Source of the DNA: Metellina segmentata
Taxonomy: Eukaryota > Arthropoda > Arachnida > Araneae > Tetragnathidae
Length of the DNA: 64,000 nt
Direction of reading: 5' to 3'
Assembly: GCA_947359465.1 (NCBI GenBank)
Contig: OX375880.1
Location: 28,512,048-28,576,047, forward strand
A program made the position numbers and the translations under genes. How positions within the stretch are numbered: the first letter of the stretch is position 1; each line of letters starts with the position of its first letter. Of this stretch, positions 59,801 to 64,000 are shown one piece after another. The notes under the pieces were generated by a model. That model worked only from the letters and a program-made list of their open reading frames with translations. It was not told the origin of the DNA and ran no database searches.

Positions 59801-60390
59801 AGACTTCTGTAGTGTAGAGAAGGCTGATGATCTTTGACCATTTGTACAAAGGTGGTTGAGATTGCAGGGAAGGAGCTTACCATACTCGAAATCATTTATG
59901 TCAATCCAATAGGCGATTATTTGTTTCTAAAAAAGTCTGAATTTATAATGAACAATGAAATTAGCGCCAGAAAACAAGCTGATGCCAATCACGAGAACGC
60001 ATTAGTTTAGACTGCATTAATTTAGCAAATCGACTCATCCAAAATCATGTGATTCAAATGCCAACTCACTGGATTGTAACGAAATGTTGCGAGACATATT
60101 ATTTGTAGATGTCATTTACTGATTTACTCTTTTTTCTAGAAACAGTGGACGTGCGACCCCTCAGTTACTATCACTATATTCCTGACTTCATCCCCGTTCG
60201 TCGTCGAGCCATGGACAATTTAGAGTACCACATGATGAACGACAACAGTGCCAACAACAACCACCCCCTGTCTCCCCCTCCCCTCTTCCAGAGGTTGCCT
60301 AGCAACTCCAACGAGGAAGAGGTGGAGTATGTGAGTTCCAAGCGAGAGCTAATGCCGCTGACGCATCATCGAAACGAGACGACGGTCTAG
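31550..60390 (+). CDS. Egfr: Epidermal growth factor receptor, complete gene, 29 coding exons
   Basis: Receptor tyrosine kinase of the EGFR/ErbB family, acting at the plasma membrane: it binds EGF-like ligands, dimerises and phosphorylates its own tail to start Ras/MAPK signalling (family knowledge). I joined 29 exons by GT-AG sites and phase; they sum to 4191 nt, 1396 residues plus TAG. Layout by residue: signal peptide 1-25; L domain I about 45-195; furin-like Cys-rich region 195-345; L domain III 345-502; Cys-rich domain IV with invertebrate extension 503-796; membrane helix about 803-825; kinase about 873-1135; tail to 1396. Kinase landmarks are glycine loop GYGAFG 880-885, VAIK Lys906, helix-C Glu923, gatekeeper Thr951, catalytic Asp998 and DFG 1016-1018. 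The start is preceded in frame by TGA at 31526. Length is close to Drosophila Egfr. No frameshift or nonsense codon was seen. The single oddity is HRDLALRN in the catalytic loop. Confidence 0.96.
31868..32035 (+). repeat. SINE-B copy in intron 1, diverged
   Basis: agtggattagcaattggaag, ggggctggtacatgttacat and a decayed end gtgacatagattcaatta. Intron 1 is 31659-32619; the remainder shows nothing. Confidence 0.55.
32620..32744 (+). CDS. Egfr: Egfr coding exon 2: start of L domain I
   Basis: Acceptor tttacag, donor cag|gtaaga. Encodes [12 protein letters not shown] and the segment [20 protein letters not shown], both EGFR-family signatures at the start of ligand-binding domain I. Phase 1 in, phase 0 out. 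Confidence 0.96.
32836..33046 (+). CDS. Egfr: Egfr coding exon 3: L domain I
   Basis: Residues 79-148. The leucine-rich beta-helix pattern includes [27 protein letters not shown] and MEILELPAL. The intron before it is only 91 bp. Donor g|gtaaga, phase 0 in and phase 1 out. Confidence 0.96.
33047..34235 (+). other. Egfr: Egfr intron 3, with palindrome repeat
   Basis: The first 200 bases hold gacgagatatctcgtt (33136-33151) and tcatcaagatcttt, like the cluster at 24.4 kb. The rest is AT-rich with nothing recognised. Confidence 0.6.
34236..34373 (+). CDS. Egfr: Egfr coding exon 4: end of L domain I
   Basis: Residues 149-194. Contains [20 protein letters not shown], matching the conserved Cys and Trp that close domain I in EGFR-family proteins. 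Donor t|gtaagt, phase 1 in and out. Confidence 0.95.
34467..34650 (+). repeat. SINE-C copy in intron 4
   Basis: Head remnant agccacaggttcagtttctc, then ttctctcttctgtgtcttta and the tail gtcttgtgtttggtgcagta...ccttgcaccataaactcaac. Confidence 0.6.
35041..35175 (+). repeat. Dispersed repeat, copy 1 (intron 4)
   Basis: caatggggtttctttaccta then tggtaaatttggggattgtg recurs in diverged form at 56860-56935. Type unknown. Confidence 0.45.
35636..35716 (-). repeat. SINE-A head, reverse orientation (intron 4)
   Basis: The complement gives gccgaccaaccagtttagtc, ggttaaggtgttcgcctctg and the B box ggttcaaatcc; the body is absent, so only the tRNA-like head was kept. Confidence 0.75.
35950..36125 (+). 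repeat. SINE/LINE-type 3' tail (intron 4)
   Basis: ctttcttttcactattactt, ggcattgtcttgtgtttggc and ccagataaaccaacc, as at 17736 and 57260. The SINE body is missing. Confidence 0.55.
36593..36780 (+). CDS. Egfr: Egfr coding exon 5: furin-like Cys-rich domain II
   Basis: Residues 195-257. Cysteine-dense, with [31 protein letters not shown] and [13 protein letters not shown], the standard cysteine spacing of EGFR domain II. Phase 1 in, phase 0 out. Confidence 0.96.
37095..37285 (+). repeat. SINE-C copy, best preserved (intron 5)
   Basis: tRNA-like head ggccttcgtggctcagtcga and aaggttcgattcctacctgg, linker tctcctctgtaccagtaaaa, tail with cttggcatagcattgcgaaa and aacccaacc. It defines the SINE-C family here. 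Confidence 0.75.
37526..37667 (+). CDS. Egfr: Egfr coding exon 6: domain II, dimerisation-arm region
   Basis: Residues 258-304. Includes [20 protein letters not shown] and the Tyr-containing stretch [17 protein letters not shown], corresponding to the domain II dimerisation arm and following module. Phase 0 in, phase 1 out. Confidence 0.95.
37780..38495 (+). repeat. SINE-B copy split by a MITE (intron 6)
   Basis: The head (attagtgtatcagcaatagg...ccaaccaaagactcgtgtac) and the body (38288-38495, gtgtgaagtttggagaggag to gcgacgttacttgaaatacc) are separated by a 421-bp insertion. Confidence 0.7.
37859..38279. mobile_element. MITE with TIRs and near-perfect 8-bp TSD, nested in a SINE
   Basis: Ends taaaggtgaaaattaa and ttaattttcaccttta are exact inverted copies. 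Flanks GTACATTG (37851-37858) and GTACATGG (38280-38287) match at 7 of 8. The MITE is younger than the SINE it interrupts. 421 bp, no transposase. Confidence 0.8.
38551..39451 (+). pseudogene. mariner-family transposon, internally deleted (intron 6)
   Basis: Terminal repeats ttaggtgtacaactttgctt and its near-complement at 39432-39451, flanked by TA on both sides. The 5' frame (from ATG 38724) has the HTH region with [20 protein letters not shown]. The 3' part keeps the second catalytic Asp (LQHDNA) and the third ([12 protein letters not shown]). The middle, with the first catalytic Asp, is missing and stops follow at 38940, so it is inactive. 901 bp against about 1.3 kb usual for mariner. Confidence 0.9.
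39626..39727 (+). CDS. Egfr: Egfr coding exon 7: end of domain II
   Basis: Residues 305-338. Includes [19 protein letters not shown] then CDGPCPK, the junction of domain II with domain III. It follows a 1.96-kb intron with a SINE, a MITE and a mariner. Phase 1 in and out. Confidence 0.95.
39728..40377 (+). other. Egfr: Egfr intron 7
   Basis: 650 bp, AT-rich; no repeat recognised. Confidence 0.6.
40378..40501 (+). CDS. Egfr: Egfr coding exon 8: start of L domain III
   Basis: Residues 339-379. Contains [19 protein letters not shown], the start of the second leucine-rich ligand-binding domain. Phase 1 in, phase 2 out; donor a|gtaaga. Confidence 0.95.
40729..40896 (+). CDS. Egfr: Egfr coding exon 9: L domain III
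   Basis: Residues 380-435. Includes [18 protein letters not shown] and [13 protein letters not shown], matching the family pattern with human LKTVKEITGFLLIQA. Phase 2 in and out. Confidence 0.96.
41330..42100 (+). repeat. Possible non-autonomous element around the microsatellite (intron 9)
   Basis: The segment is G-rich at 41450-41790, unlike the flanking intron. Near its end is a hairpin aaccc...gggtt within cccaagcaacgcagggttat, reminiscent of Helitron 3' ends. Borders are not defined. Confidence 0.25.
41837..41871. repeat. (AT)n microsatellite, about 17 copies (intron 9)
   Basis: Uninterrupted at dinucleotides ending in aatttc. Confidence 0.95.
42531..42730 (+). CDS. Egfr: Egfr coding exon 10: end of L domain III
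   Basis: Residues 436-502. Includes [19 protein letters not shown] and the LCFASEINW motif that ends domain III. Phase 2 in, phase 1 out. Confidence 0.96.
42731..43211 (+). other. Egfr: Egfr intron 10
   Basis: 481 bp, AT-rich; nothing recognised. Confidence 0.6.
43212..43344 (+). CDS. Egfr: Egfr coding exon 11: start of Cys-rich domain IV
   Basis: Residues 503-546. Contains [20 protein letters not shown] and CVQGCN, the first domain IV cysteine module. Phase 1 in, phase 2 out. Confidence 0.95.
43401..44071. mobile_element. hAT-like element (intron 11)
   Basis: Ends cagggttcccacagtccttg and gtgtgggaaccatg are inverted copies, with ccttgaa repeated just inside each end. The CAGGGTTCCCAC terminus is a common hAT type. 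No transposase, and no clean target duplication. Confidence 0.6.
44140..44209 (+). CDS. Egfr: Egfr coding exon 12: domain IV
   Basis: Short 70-nt exon, residues 547-570, encoding [18 protein letters not shown]. Both sites are clear (ccttgcag and g|gtaagt) and phase 2 in, phase 0 out is needed to keep the frame. Confidence 0.93.
44298..44490 (+). repeat. SINE-C copy (intron 12)
   Basis: aaggttcaattcctgttact, ttcttctgccagtaaaacgt and tgttgcagattggccagata in SINE-C order. Confidence 0.6.
44583..44707 (+). CDS. Egfr: Egfr coding exon 13: domain IV
   Basis: Residues 571-611. Cysteine module with [19 protein letters not shown] and ECMPCHENC. Phase 0 in, phase 2 out. Confidence 0.95.
45122..45449 (+). 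repeat. SINE-A copy, full length (intron 13)
   Basis: Head gccaaccaaccagtctggtg, B box ggtttgaatctgg, linker atgcatgaatgtttgtaagt, body and end gcgttaattaaaatttcc. Confidence 0.85.
45692..45779 (+). CDS. Egfr: Egfr coding exon 14: domain IV
   Basis: Residues 612-641. Encodes [20 protein letters not shown], the module seen in invertebrate and vertebrate EGFR domain IV. Phase 2 in, phase 0 out. Confidence 0.94.
46076..46177 (+). CDS. Egfr: Egfr coding exon 15: domain IV / extension
   Basis: Residues 642-675. Includes [16 protein letters not shown] and a charged linker. Phase 0 in and out; acceptor tttttaag, donor c|gtaagt. Confidence 0.92.
46559..46810 (+). CDS. Egfr: Egfr coding exon 16: invertebrate Cys-rich extension
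   Basis: Residues 676-759, phase 0 on both sides. Dense cysteines ([30 protein letters not shown]) add modules beyond the vertebrate-length domain IV; Drosophila Egfr is also extended here (family knowledge). Confidence 0.95.
46811..47738 (+). other. Egfr: Egfr intron 16
   Basis: 928 bp, AT-rich; no repeat recognised. Confidence 0.6.
47739..47851 (+). CDS. Egfr: Egfr coding exon 17: last extracellular Cys pair and stalk
   Basis: Residues 760-796. Encodes [20 protein letters not shown] then an acidic stalk before the membrane helix. Phase 0 in, phase 2 out. Confidence 0.94.
48099..48145. repeat. 18-bp stem hairpin (intron 17)
   Basis: Arms cttattgcataatcatac (48103-48120) and gtatgtttatgcaataag (48125-48142) pair with one mismatch around a 4-base loop. 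Confidence 0.6.
48538..48953. mobile_element. piggyBac-like MITE with TTAA flanks (intron 17)
   Basis: Ends cctttgcactgcga and tcgctgcagcgtaaagg are inverted copies with small differences, and TTAA flanks both sides (48534-48537, 48954-48957). 416 bp, no coding sequence. Confidence 0.75.
49192..49327 (+). CDS. Egfr: Egfr coding exon 18: transmembrane helix
   Basis: Residues 797-842. An uncharged stretch of about 23 residues (803-825, [20 protein letters not shown] at its core) is followed by basic juxtamembrane residues QRVKTK, which sets the topology: outside before it, cytoplasm after. Phase 2 in, phase 0 out. Confidence 0.95.
49328..49825 (+). other. Egfr: Egfr intron 18
   Basis: 498 bp, AT-rich; nothing recognised. 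Confidence 0.6.
49826..49966 (+). CDS. Egfr: Egfr coding exon 19: juxtamembrane and glycine loop
   Basis: Residues 843-889. Includes [20 protein letters not shown], then the ATP-binding loop [10 protein letters not shown] (residues 880-889). Phase 0 in and out. Confidence 0.96.
50239..50337 (+). CDS. Egfr: Egfr coding exon 20: kinase N-lobe, VAIK lysine
   Basis: Residues 890-922. [20 protein letters not shown] carries the ATP-orienting Lys906. Phase 0 in and out. Confidence 0.96.
50453..50638 (+). CDS. Egfr: Egfr coding exon 21: helix C, gatekeeper and hinge
   Basis: Residues 923-984. Starts with helix-C Glu923 ([12 protein letters not shown]). The hinge [16 protein letters not shown] has gatekeeper Thr951 and Cys958 at the place of human Cys797. 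Phase 0 in and out. Confidence 0.96.
50639..51163 (+). other. Egfr: Egfr intron 21
   Basis: 525 bp, AT-rich; nothing recognised. Confidence 0.6.
51164..51227 (+). CDS. Egfr: Egfr coding exon 22: catalytic loop
   Basis: Residues 985-1005 in a 64-nt exon. Encodes [20 protein letters not shown]. Catalytic Asp998 and Asn1003 are present. The family motif is HRDLAARN; here position 1001 is Leu (codon tta), an unusual change. Phase 0 in, phase 1 out. Confidence 0.95.
51351..51442 (+). CDS. Egfr: Egfr coding exon 23: DFG and activation loop
   Basis: Residues 1006-1036. [12 protein letters not shown] gives Mg-binding Asp1016, and [10 protein letters not shown] holds the activation-loop Tyr. Phase 1 in, phase 0 out; donor aag|gtgtgt. 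Confidence 0.96.
51605..51685 (+). repeat. SINE/LINE-type tail (intron 23)
   Basis: gacattgtcttgtgtttggt, gcagcttggcataatt and gcgccacaaaacctaaa. Confidence 0.55.
51811..51886 (+). CDS. Egfr: Egfr coding exon 24: P+1 loop and helix F
   Basis: Residues 1037-1061. [11 protein letters not shown] is the tyrosine-kinase P+1/ALE segment, followed by [11 protein letters not shown]. Phase 0 in, phase 1 out. Confidence 0.95.
52001..52147 (+). CDS. Egfr: Egfr coding exon 25: kinase C-lobe
   Basis: Residues 1062-1110. [20 protein letters not shown] and [20 protein letters not shown] match the EGFR C-lobe. Phase 1 in and out; the donor is a weaker t|gtaaat. Confidence 0.95.
52318..53170 (+). pseudogene. 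5'-truncated non-LTR retrotransposon: RNase H end (intron 25)
   Basis: Open frame from 52291 to TGA at 53065-53067. It carries the RNase H pattern: NGAGAGVF, catalytic Glu in [13 protein letters not shown], Asp in [31 protein letters not shown] with the last Asp, then a C-terminal CPLC...H...C finger. The reverse transcriptase, endonuclease and first RNase H Asp are absent. Jockey/CR1-like by order (inference). AATAAA lies at 53157. The frame is undamaged over 250 codons, so the insertion is recent. Confidence 0.8.
53738..54050 (+). repeat. LINE 3' end, copy 2, carrying the SINE-shared tail (intron 25)
   Basis: Starts in a coding end ([17 protein letters not shown], a LINE C-terminal His-Cys motif) and continues into a 3' UTR with aaaagatcttttaggaagtc. 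It ends ggcgcagcttggccatgtgt then gtgccataaaaacccaacca, the same tail as on SINE-B and SINE-C copies. Confidence 0.7.
54744..55015 (+). CDS. Egfr: Egfr coding exon 26: end of kinase, start of tail
   Basis: Residues 1111-1201. [20 protein letters not shown] closes the kinase, [14 protein letters not shown] follows, then [10 protein letters not shown] with Tyr1181 at the place of human DADEYLIP. It is separated from exon 25 by a 2.6-kb intron holding two LINE fragments. Phase 1 in, phase 0 out. Confidence 0.96.
55269..56000. mobile_element. hAT-type MITE with perfect 8-bp TSD (intron 26)
   Basis: Ends taggggtgcacaacct and aggttgtgcacctcta are inverted copies with one change. CCTTAATA flanks both sides exactly (55261-55268, 56001-56008). 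732 bp with no intact transposase frame; the gggccgc-type subterminal text is typical of hAT. Confidence 0.88.
56565..56748 (+). CDS. Egfr: Egfr coding exon 27: proline-rich tail
   Basis: Residues 1202-1262. Proline- and methionine-rich, including QPPPIPRY (1245-1252), a likely SH3 ligand next to a Tyr. Phase 0 in, phase 1 out. Less conserved than the kinase, but both sites are clean and the frame is kept. Confidence 0.92.
56860..56935 (+). repeat. Dispersed repeat, copy 2 (intron 27)
   Basis: catgggggtttactgcctct and ggtaaacatggggattgcaa, diverged from the copy at 35041-35175. Confidence 0.45.
56957..57345 (+). repeat. SINE-B copy plus LINE-type tail (intron 27)
   Basis: Head gggccgtggtagccaggttg, gagagtttgaatccac, body, and end gcgacgttaattaaaaattc, followed by ctttcttttcacaattactt, gacattgtccctcttggtgc and accttaaaatccc. 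Confidence 0.8.
58073..58225 (+). CDS. Egfr: Egfr coding exon 28: phosphotyrosine tail
   Basis: Residues 1263-1313. DEEDYLMP (Tyr1288) resembles ErbB tail docking sites; YKYD and VRYMDL add Tyr candidates. Phase 1 in and out. Confidence 0.93.
58383..59095. repeat. ATCGATG-rich repeat block (intron 28), possible hAT MITE
   Basis: At least a dozen catcgatg-type octamers. An internal segment (gatgtttttaaaattcag to gcaactagt) repeats about three times. Bounds tagtacggatgcgacatcga (58383) and tcgatgttgcatccctac (near 58868) are inverted-repeat-like, but no target duplication is seen; octamers continue to 59070. Confidence 0.55.
59121..59163 (+). repeat. 21-bp tandem duplication (intron 28)
   Basis: atgatgcagccaagctgtagt occurs twice in succession with no difference. 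Confidence 0.85.
60140..60390 (+). CDS. Egfr: Egfr coding exon 29: C terminus and stop
   Basis: Residues 1314-1396 and TAG at 60388-60390. Contains Asn-rich [18 protein letters not shown] and EEEVEYVSS with a Tyr. The acceptor tttttctag gives phase 1, which agrees with exon 28. Confidence 0.92.
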
Positions 60391-61773
60391 CACCTTTCCA
60401 GGGCTCATGTTTAGCCCACTTCAGACATTAGCACATTATGTACAAAGAACGTTGGGAATGGACGTGTGCGAGAAACAAGCCGATCACCTGCTCTGCGTTA
60501 CGACAATTTTAACGAACTATGCTCATTTTTGATGGAAAGTTTCATCTTGCAGTGCCCTGAACTATGTAGGTGGGGATGCACCATTTTAAAGAAAAAGCCA
60601 TTTCCTTATGTATATATTTCATTTGCGGGGAAAATATTTCAGCATTGAAGCAAGTTGGGGACCATTGCTTTCTGAAGCAATGCAAATATCAAAATAGACT
60701 GATCGTTCATTCAGTGACCAAGGAGTTTTGTACATTTTTATTTTCTATTTACAGAAAATATACAGACTGACATTTTTTAGTGCAGCCGATGCATTCTTTT
60801 CTATGCATGCGTCAAGGAAAAGTATATTTTTGTACATATTTTACTAAAGAAAACCGTATGGTGCCTTTGCTGCCCTATATTTTTCTACACGACATTGGAA
60901 GCAGAGAACTTTATTATCGATTGCCAAAATAGTGCCTTAATTTATCAATGAAGTCAGCCTGATGGACATGTTGCAGCTGGGTAGTTGTTGATAGACTTTT
61001 TGTAGACCAGCTTTTAATCAAATGCATATTTTCCTGCTTGCTGTCATCTGAAACTCATGGACTGAGTGACCACTATAGACAATTTCTTCAAAGCCCATGT
61101 TTATACTTGCCATATCATACTGTACTATTGCTTTTTTTTTATAAATGTATTGCTTTAGTGGACACTGTAACATTATTTTGTAAAGCATTTTAAAGGCATG
61201 TGCATTTATATCCCAAAACTTTTATATGTTGTGGATGGCTAAGTACCTGGTAAGTCTTACGAAGCAATCATTTGGGTTTTTATACGACTGGATTTAAAAG
61301 CTTTTTGCTTTTTCATCAAGAGCATGGATGATGTTCCATGAAATATGTGATTACTGCACTGGTTACACTTCACTCTTTTCAAACAAAGATTGAATGCTAT
61401 TGTTCGGAACATTTGTTGCAACGCGGAACTAAATAGCTATGTGTTTTTTTAACTAGCTACAGTTATGTGCCATATGGCTGTGTTGAATGTGCTGTTTTTA
61501 GTCATTGTTTTATTTCCTCTATGCTGAAACACTGCTTTTGAAATAGTATATTTTGATAAGTCTAAGAGAATATTTTGCTTATAAAAACATACCATGTATC
61601 GAGAAGTTTTCGGTTCCATCCGTACTGTATTGCTTGAATGTGACGAATGGAATGAATGAATTTTATTTTTAATTCCTTATAAAAATCCATTTTGGACCAA
61701 TTTTTTTTCAGTGTGCAGTTAATTAAAGCTTGTTATGAAGGAAACTAAAATGTTCTTAATTCCTATTCTAAAT

Positions 61774-62432
61774 CAGTGGTGCGCAAACTATTTTCATTTC
61801 CGGACGCCCCTCCCATTTTGTGTACTATTTTGTCGCAACCCCTGGATAGACAAGACATTTTTTTAATGGTCGACGTACTTATTTTAGAAATACAGCTTTT
61901 CTTTATAAACATTTTAATACCTGTATTGATTTTTTAATTGTTTAGTATTACCCACCGAGCATGTTACTGAACTGTTCTACACTTAAAAATATGTTATGTA
62001 ATTACCCGATTGTAAATTTTACACAGAATTAACAAAAGCAGTTTGTAAATAGAATTACAGAATGCCCTTGAATGAACATAAGAAGCAGTAAAATCGAACT
62101 TCTGAGGCACAAACGGAAAGTTCCTCGCTGTGATCACAGTATAGAGACTAAATAGCAGAGAATCCCACCAAAGAGCAGGCAAAGGGCATCTCAAATTGAC
62201 AATTGTCTTTTATCACTATGCTGGTTGCCGAAGTATAGGTATATAATAGAATGAGACACTTGTTTTACTAAAAAAAAAATATAGTTATATTCTTATAAAT
62301 AATACCTCATTTCACTATTTTACTGGTACCTGATACTTGTTGAAGAAAAACCTAATACTTTTTTATTGTCAAATAAATTTCTTTGAATTTGGCAACCCAA
62401 AAAAGTTTTCACCCATGGTTTGCGCACCACTG
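61774..62432. mobile_element. hAT-type MITE inside the Egfr 3' UTR
   Basis: Ends cagtggtgcgcaaac and gtttgcgcaccactg are exact inverted copies. Flanks TTCTAAAT (61766-61773) and CTCTAAAT (62433-62440) match at 7 of 8. 659 bp, no transposase. The CAGTGGTGCGCAAAC terminus is a classic hAT form. It brings an AATAAA (62372) into the transcript. Confidence 0.9.
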
Positions 62433-63353
62433 CTCTAAATCACTAATAGTGTGTGATAACTAAACATTAGAAATGTTTGATGCTATGAAATTCTTCCTTT
62501 AGTTTTTAAATCCTATTTATACCAGAACCTTCTGCTCTTGGAACATTAGAATCAATTGTTGCCAGTACTACATGTAAGTGCAAAGGGTTTAAATTCAAAA
62601 TAAAATTTAAATATTATGATCCATTGCAAAATTATAAAGCTAGGGTGATAATGTATTCAATCTTGTTTAGATAAATATTTAATATAGTAATCTCACACTT
62701 TTTTAAACTTTGATTTTAAAGCATTTTGGAATTTTTAGTACTATACATACAAAATACATTGAGAGCATTTAAAGGTGTGTTATTAAACTATATTTTAACC
62801 TACCAAACCCACTTTTTATAGGTTTACATTTTTATTTTTGCCACTTTTTAGGTATTCATTTTGAAAGCACCATGTTTTGAGGTCTGTGACCATTAATGCT
62901 GTAATTTTATATTATGTGGCAATCTATTTGAATGTGATACATTTTTACAATCAGGTTTTGATTCTGTGATTTTCACACATTTGTGGGAAAAATTTTCATC
63001 CGTTGATCTGGAATAGCTCAAATATTTTTTTAATGTTATTTGTTTGAATAGTTGTGTTTTGTTGAGTAAAAGTAAGTTTTTATTGCAGATACACTTGTTC
63101 ATGCTTTTAATGAAACGAAATTTTTTACTGCACTTGTTTTAACCATTTAAAAAGTATCCTCTTGTAAATTGTTGTACATTCCTTATATATACAGTTCTAC
63201 TTAGCGCAATACAGTGCATTCTATTTTTATTATGAATCTTTTGCTCTGATGCTGCATGTAATAGAACACCTGATTCATATTCTATCAGTTTGTGTAAAAA
63301 TGTACAAAATCATTATTTTGAGAAAGTGTCTTTAGATGCAGTATTAATGTTGC

Positions 63354-63359
63354 AATAAA
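63354..63359 (+). terminator. Candidate Egfr poly(A) signal AATAAA
   Basis: Canonical AATAAA followed within 40 nt by a T/GT-rich stretch (ggtgtatgaatttctgtttt). It is the first canonical hexamer after the stop outside the MITE; another at 62372 lies inside the MITE. Confidence 0.55.
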
Positions 63360-63375
63360 TTTGAAAAACCTGAAA

Positions 63376-64000
63376 AATGGTGTATGAATTTCTGTTTTTT
63401 GTTAAACATCAGCTCTTGCAAGAGGCAATCAAGCTGTGGTTGGATCATAAACAAAGCAACTCCCCTTTTTTGCCATTAGCGCTGATTCTAGTTTTAAGTT
63501 TATCGTTCGGTGTTTAAAGCGATAACAATTTGACAGGAAAACCATCCATGGTGATCATCATTCATGCTTTAGGTATGGTAGCCCTTCTAAAAATCTTTCA
63601 CACCAATTAAAAAAATGACATCCAAATCGACTGCCTTCTGTAACGTCGTGATAAAAGAAATAGACTTTTTTAAAGAATTAAAGAAAAATTTATTTACAAT
63701 ATGGTAGCAACATCACCGTTACAACTACCTCTCATCATACGTTTTAAACATAACGGCCGAAACACGCCATTCGAACACTGCACTCCGTCCACACTTCAAC
63801 GAAGCATCCAATCGACTCTCAAAAGCCGTTACAAAAAAATATCGGTACAGCTACACTCTACGTTTATGAGTGATGGCAACGGCTTTGGCGATTTTTTTTG
63901 GCGCACTTCTAAAGTTGCCAAGTAAAGAATTATTTCCTAACTCTAATGTCACAATTTTTTTTTCTTTTTACAACACACTTTTTTAACATATTTCAGAACG
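63376..64000. other. Downstream of Egfr; possible 3' end of a reverse-strand gene
   Basis: A reverse-strand AATAAA (tttatt at 63688-63693) precedes sequence of higher GC that runs off the window. The 74-codon + frame here is not recognised. A convergent gene is only a suggestion. Confidence 0.2.

Larger units (their letters stand above)
60391..63375 (+). other. Egfr: Egfr 3' UTR (end approximate)
   Basis: AT-rich non-coding sequence after the stop codon, with no ORF that looks real. It holds a 659-bp hAT-type MITE (61774-62432) and ends near the AATAAA at 63354. The exact cleavage site cannot be read from DNA alone, and a shorter isoform using another signal is possible. Confidence 0.6.

Noticed and set aside
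60466..60770. Two 60-66 codon frames after the Egfr stop
   Set aside because: They lie in the 3' UTR, overlap each other in different frames and have no recognisable domain.

Overview
This is animal nuclear DNA, AT-rich and crowded with transposable-element debris. It contains one intact protein-coding gene. Introns follow GT-AG, the repeats are tRNA-derived SINEs, LINE tails, mariner and MITEs, and there are no bacterial-style gene clusters. The gene encodes an invertebrate-type EGF receptor with an extended cysteine-rich extracellular region. From that, and from the style of the SINE families, I infer an arthropod, possibly a chelicerate such as a spider; that last step is weakly supported.

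The right half (about 31.4-63.4 kb, + strand) is a complete Egfr gene. I resolved 29 coding exons from 31550 to 60390. All 28 junctions are GT-AG with matching phases and the exons sum to 4191 nt (1396 residues plus stop). In order the protein has a signal peptide, L domain I, a furin-like Cys-rich domain, L domain III, a long Cys-rich domain IV with an invertebrate extension, one membrane helix, a tyrosine kinase and a tail with phosphotyrosine and proline-rich motifs. The catalytic loop reads HRDLALRN instead of the usual HRDLAARN. The 5' UTR part of exon 1 begins at a splice acceptor and carries two short upstream ORFs. The true first exon therefore lies upstream, and the GC-rich islands near 25.4-25.75 kb and 16.1 kb are the best candidates in view. 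The 3' UTR runs about 3 kb to an AATAAA at 63354 and carries a hAT-type MITE.

The left half (1-31.4 kb) has no convincing host coding gene. It holds many copies of three tRNA-headed SINE families. SINE-A and SINE-B have different tRNA-like heads on the same body. SINE-B and SINE-C carry a 3' tail also seen at the end of a LINE. Other contents are a MITE with a perfect 8-bp target duplication (4649-5176), a second TIR element beside it, a degenerate AGAATAGAAT-rich array that surrounds both, a 23-bp minisatellite (23.44-23.87 kb), a large foldback near 14.4-15.1 kb and a decayed hAT transposase near 29.7-30.6 kb.

Egfr introns hold further insertions: an internally deleted mariner (intron 6), a MITE nested in a SINE (intron 6), a hAT-like element (intron 11), a piggyBac-like MITE (intron 17), a LINE fragment with an open RNase H frame (intron 25), a hAT MITE with a perfect 8-bp duplication (intron 26) and an ATCGATG-rich repeat (intron 28). 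I saw no credible undescribed multi-gene system. The best leads are the SINE mosaicism with LINE-tail sharing, a 49-bp hairpin insertion, the nested MITEs that date one another, the kinase-loop substitution, and a dispersed palindrome.
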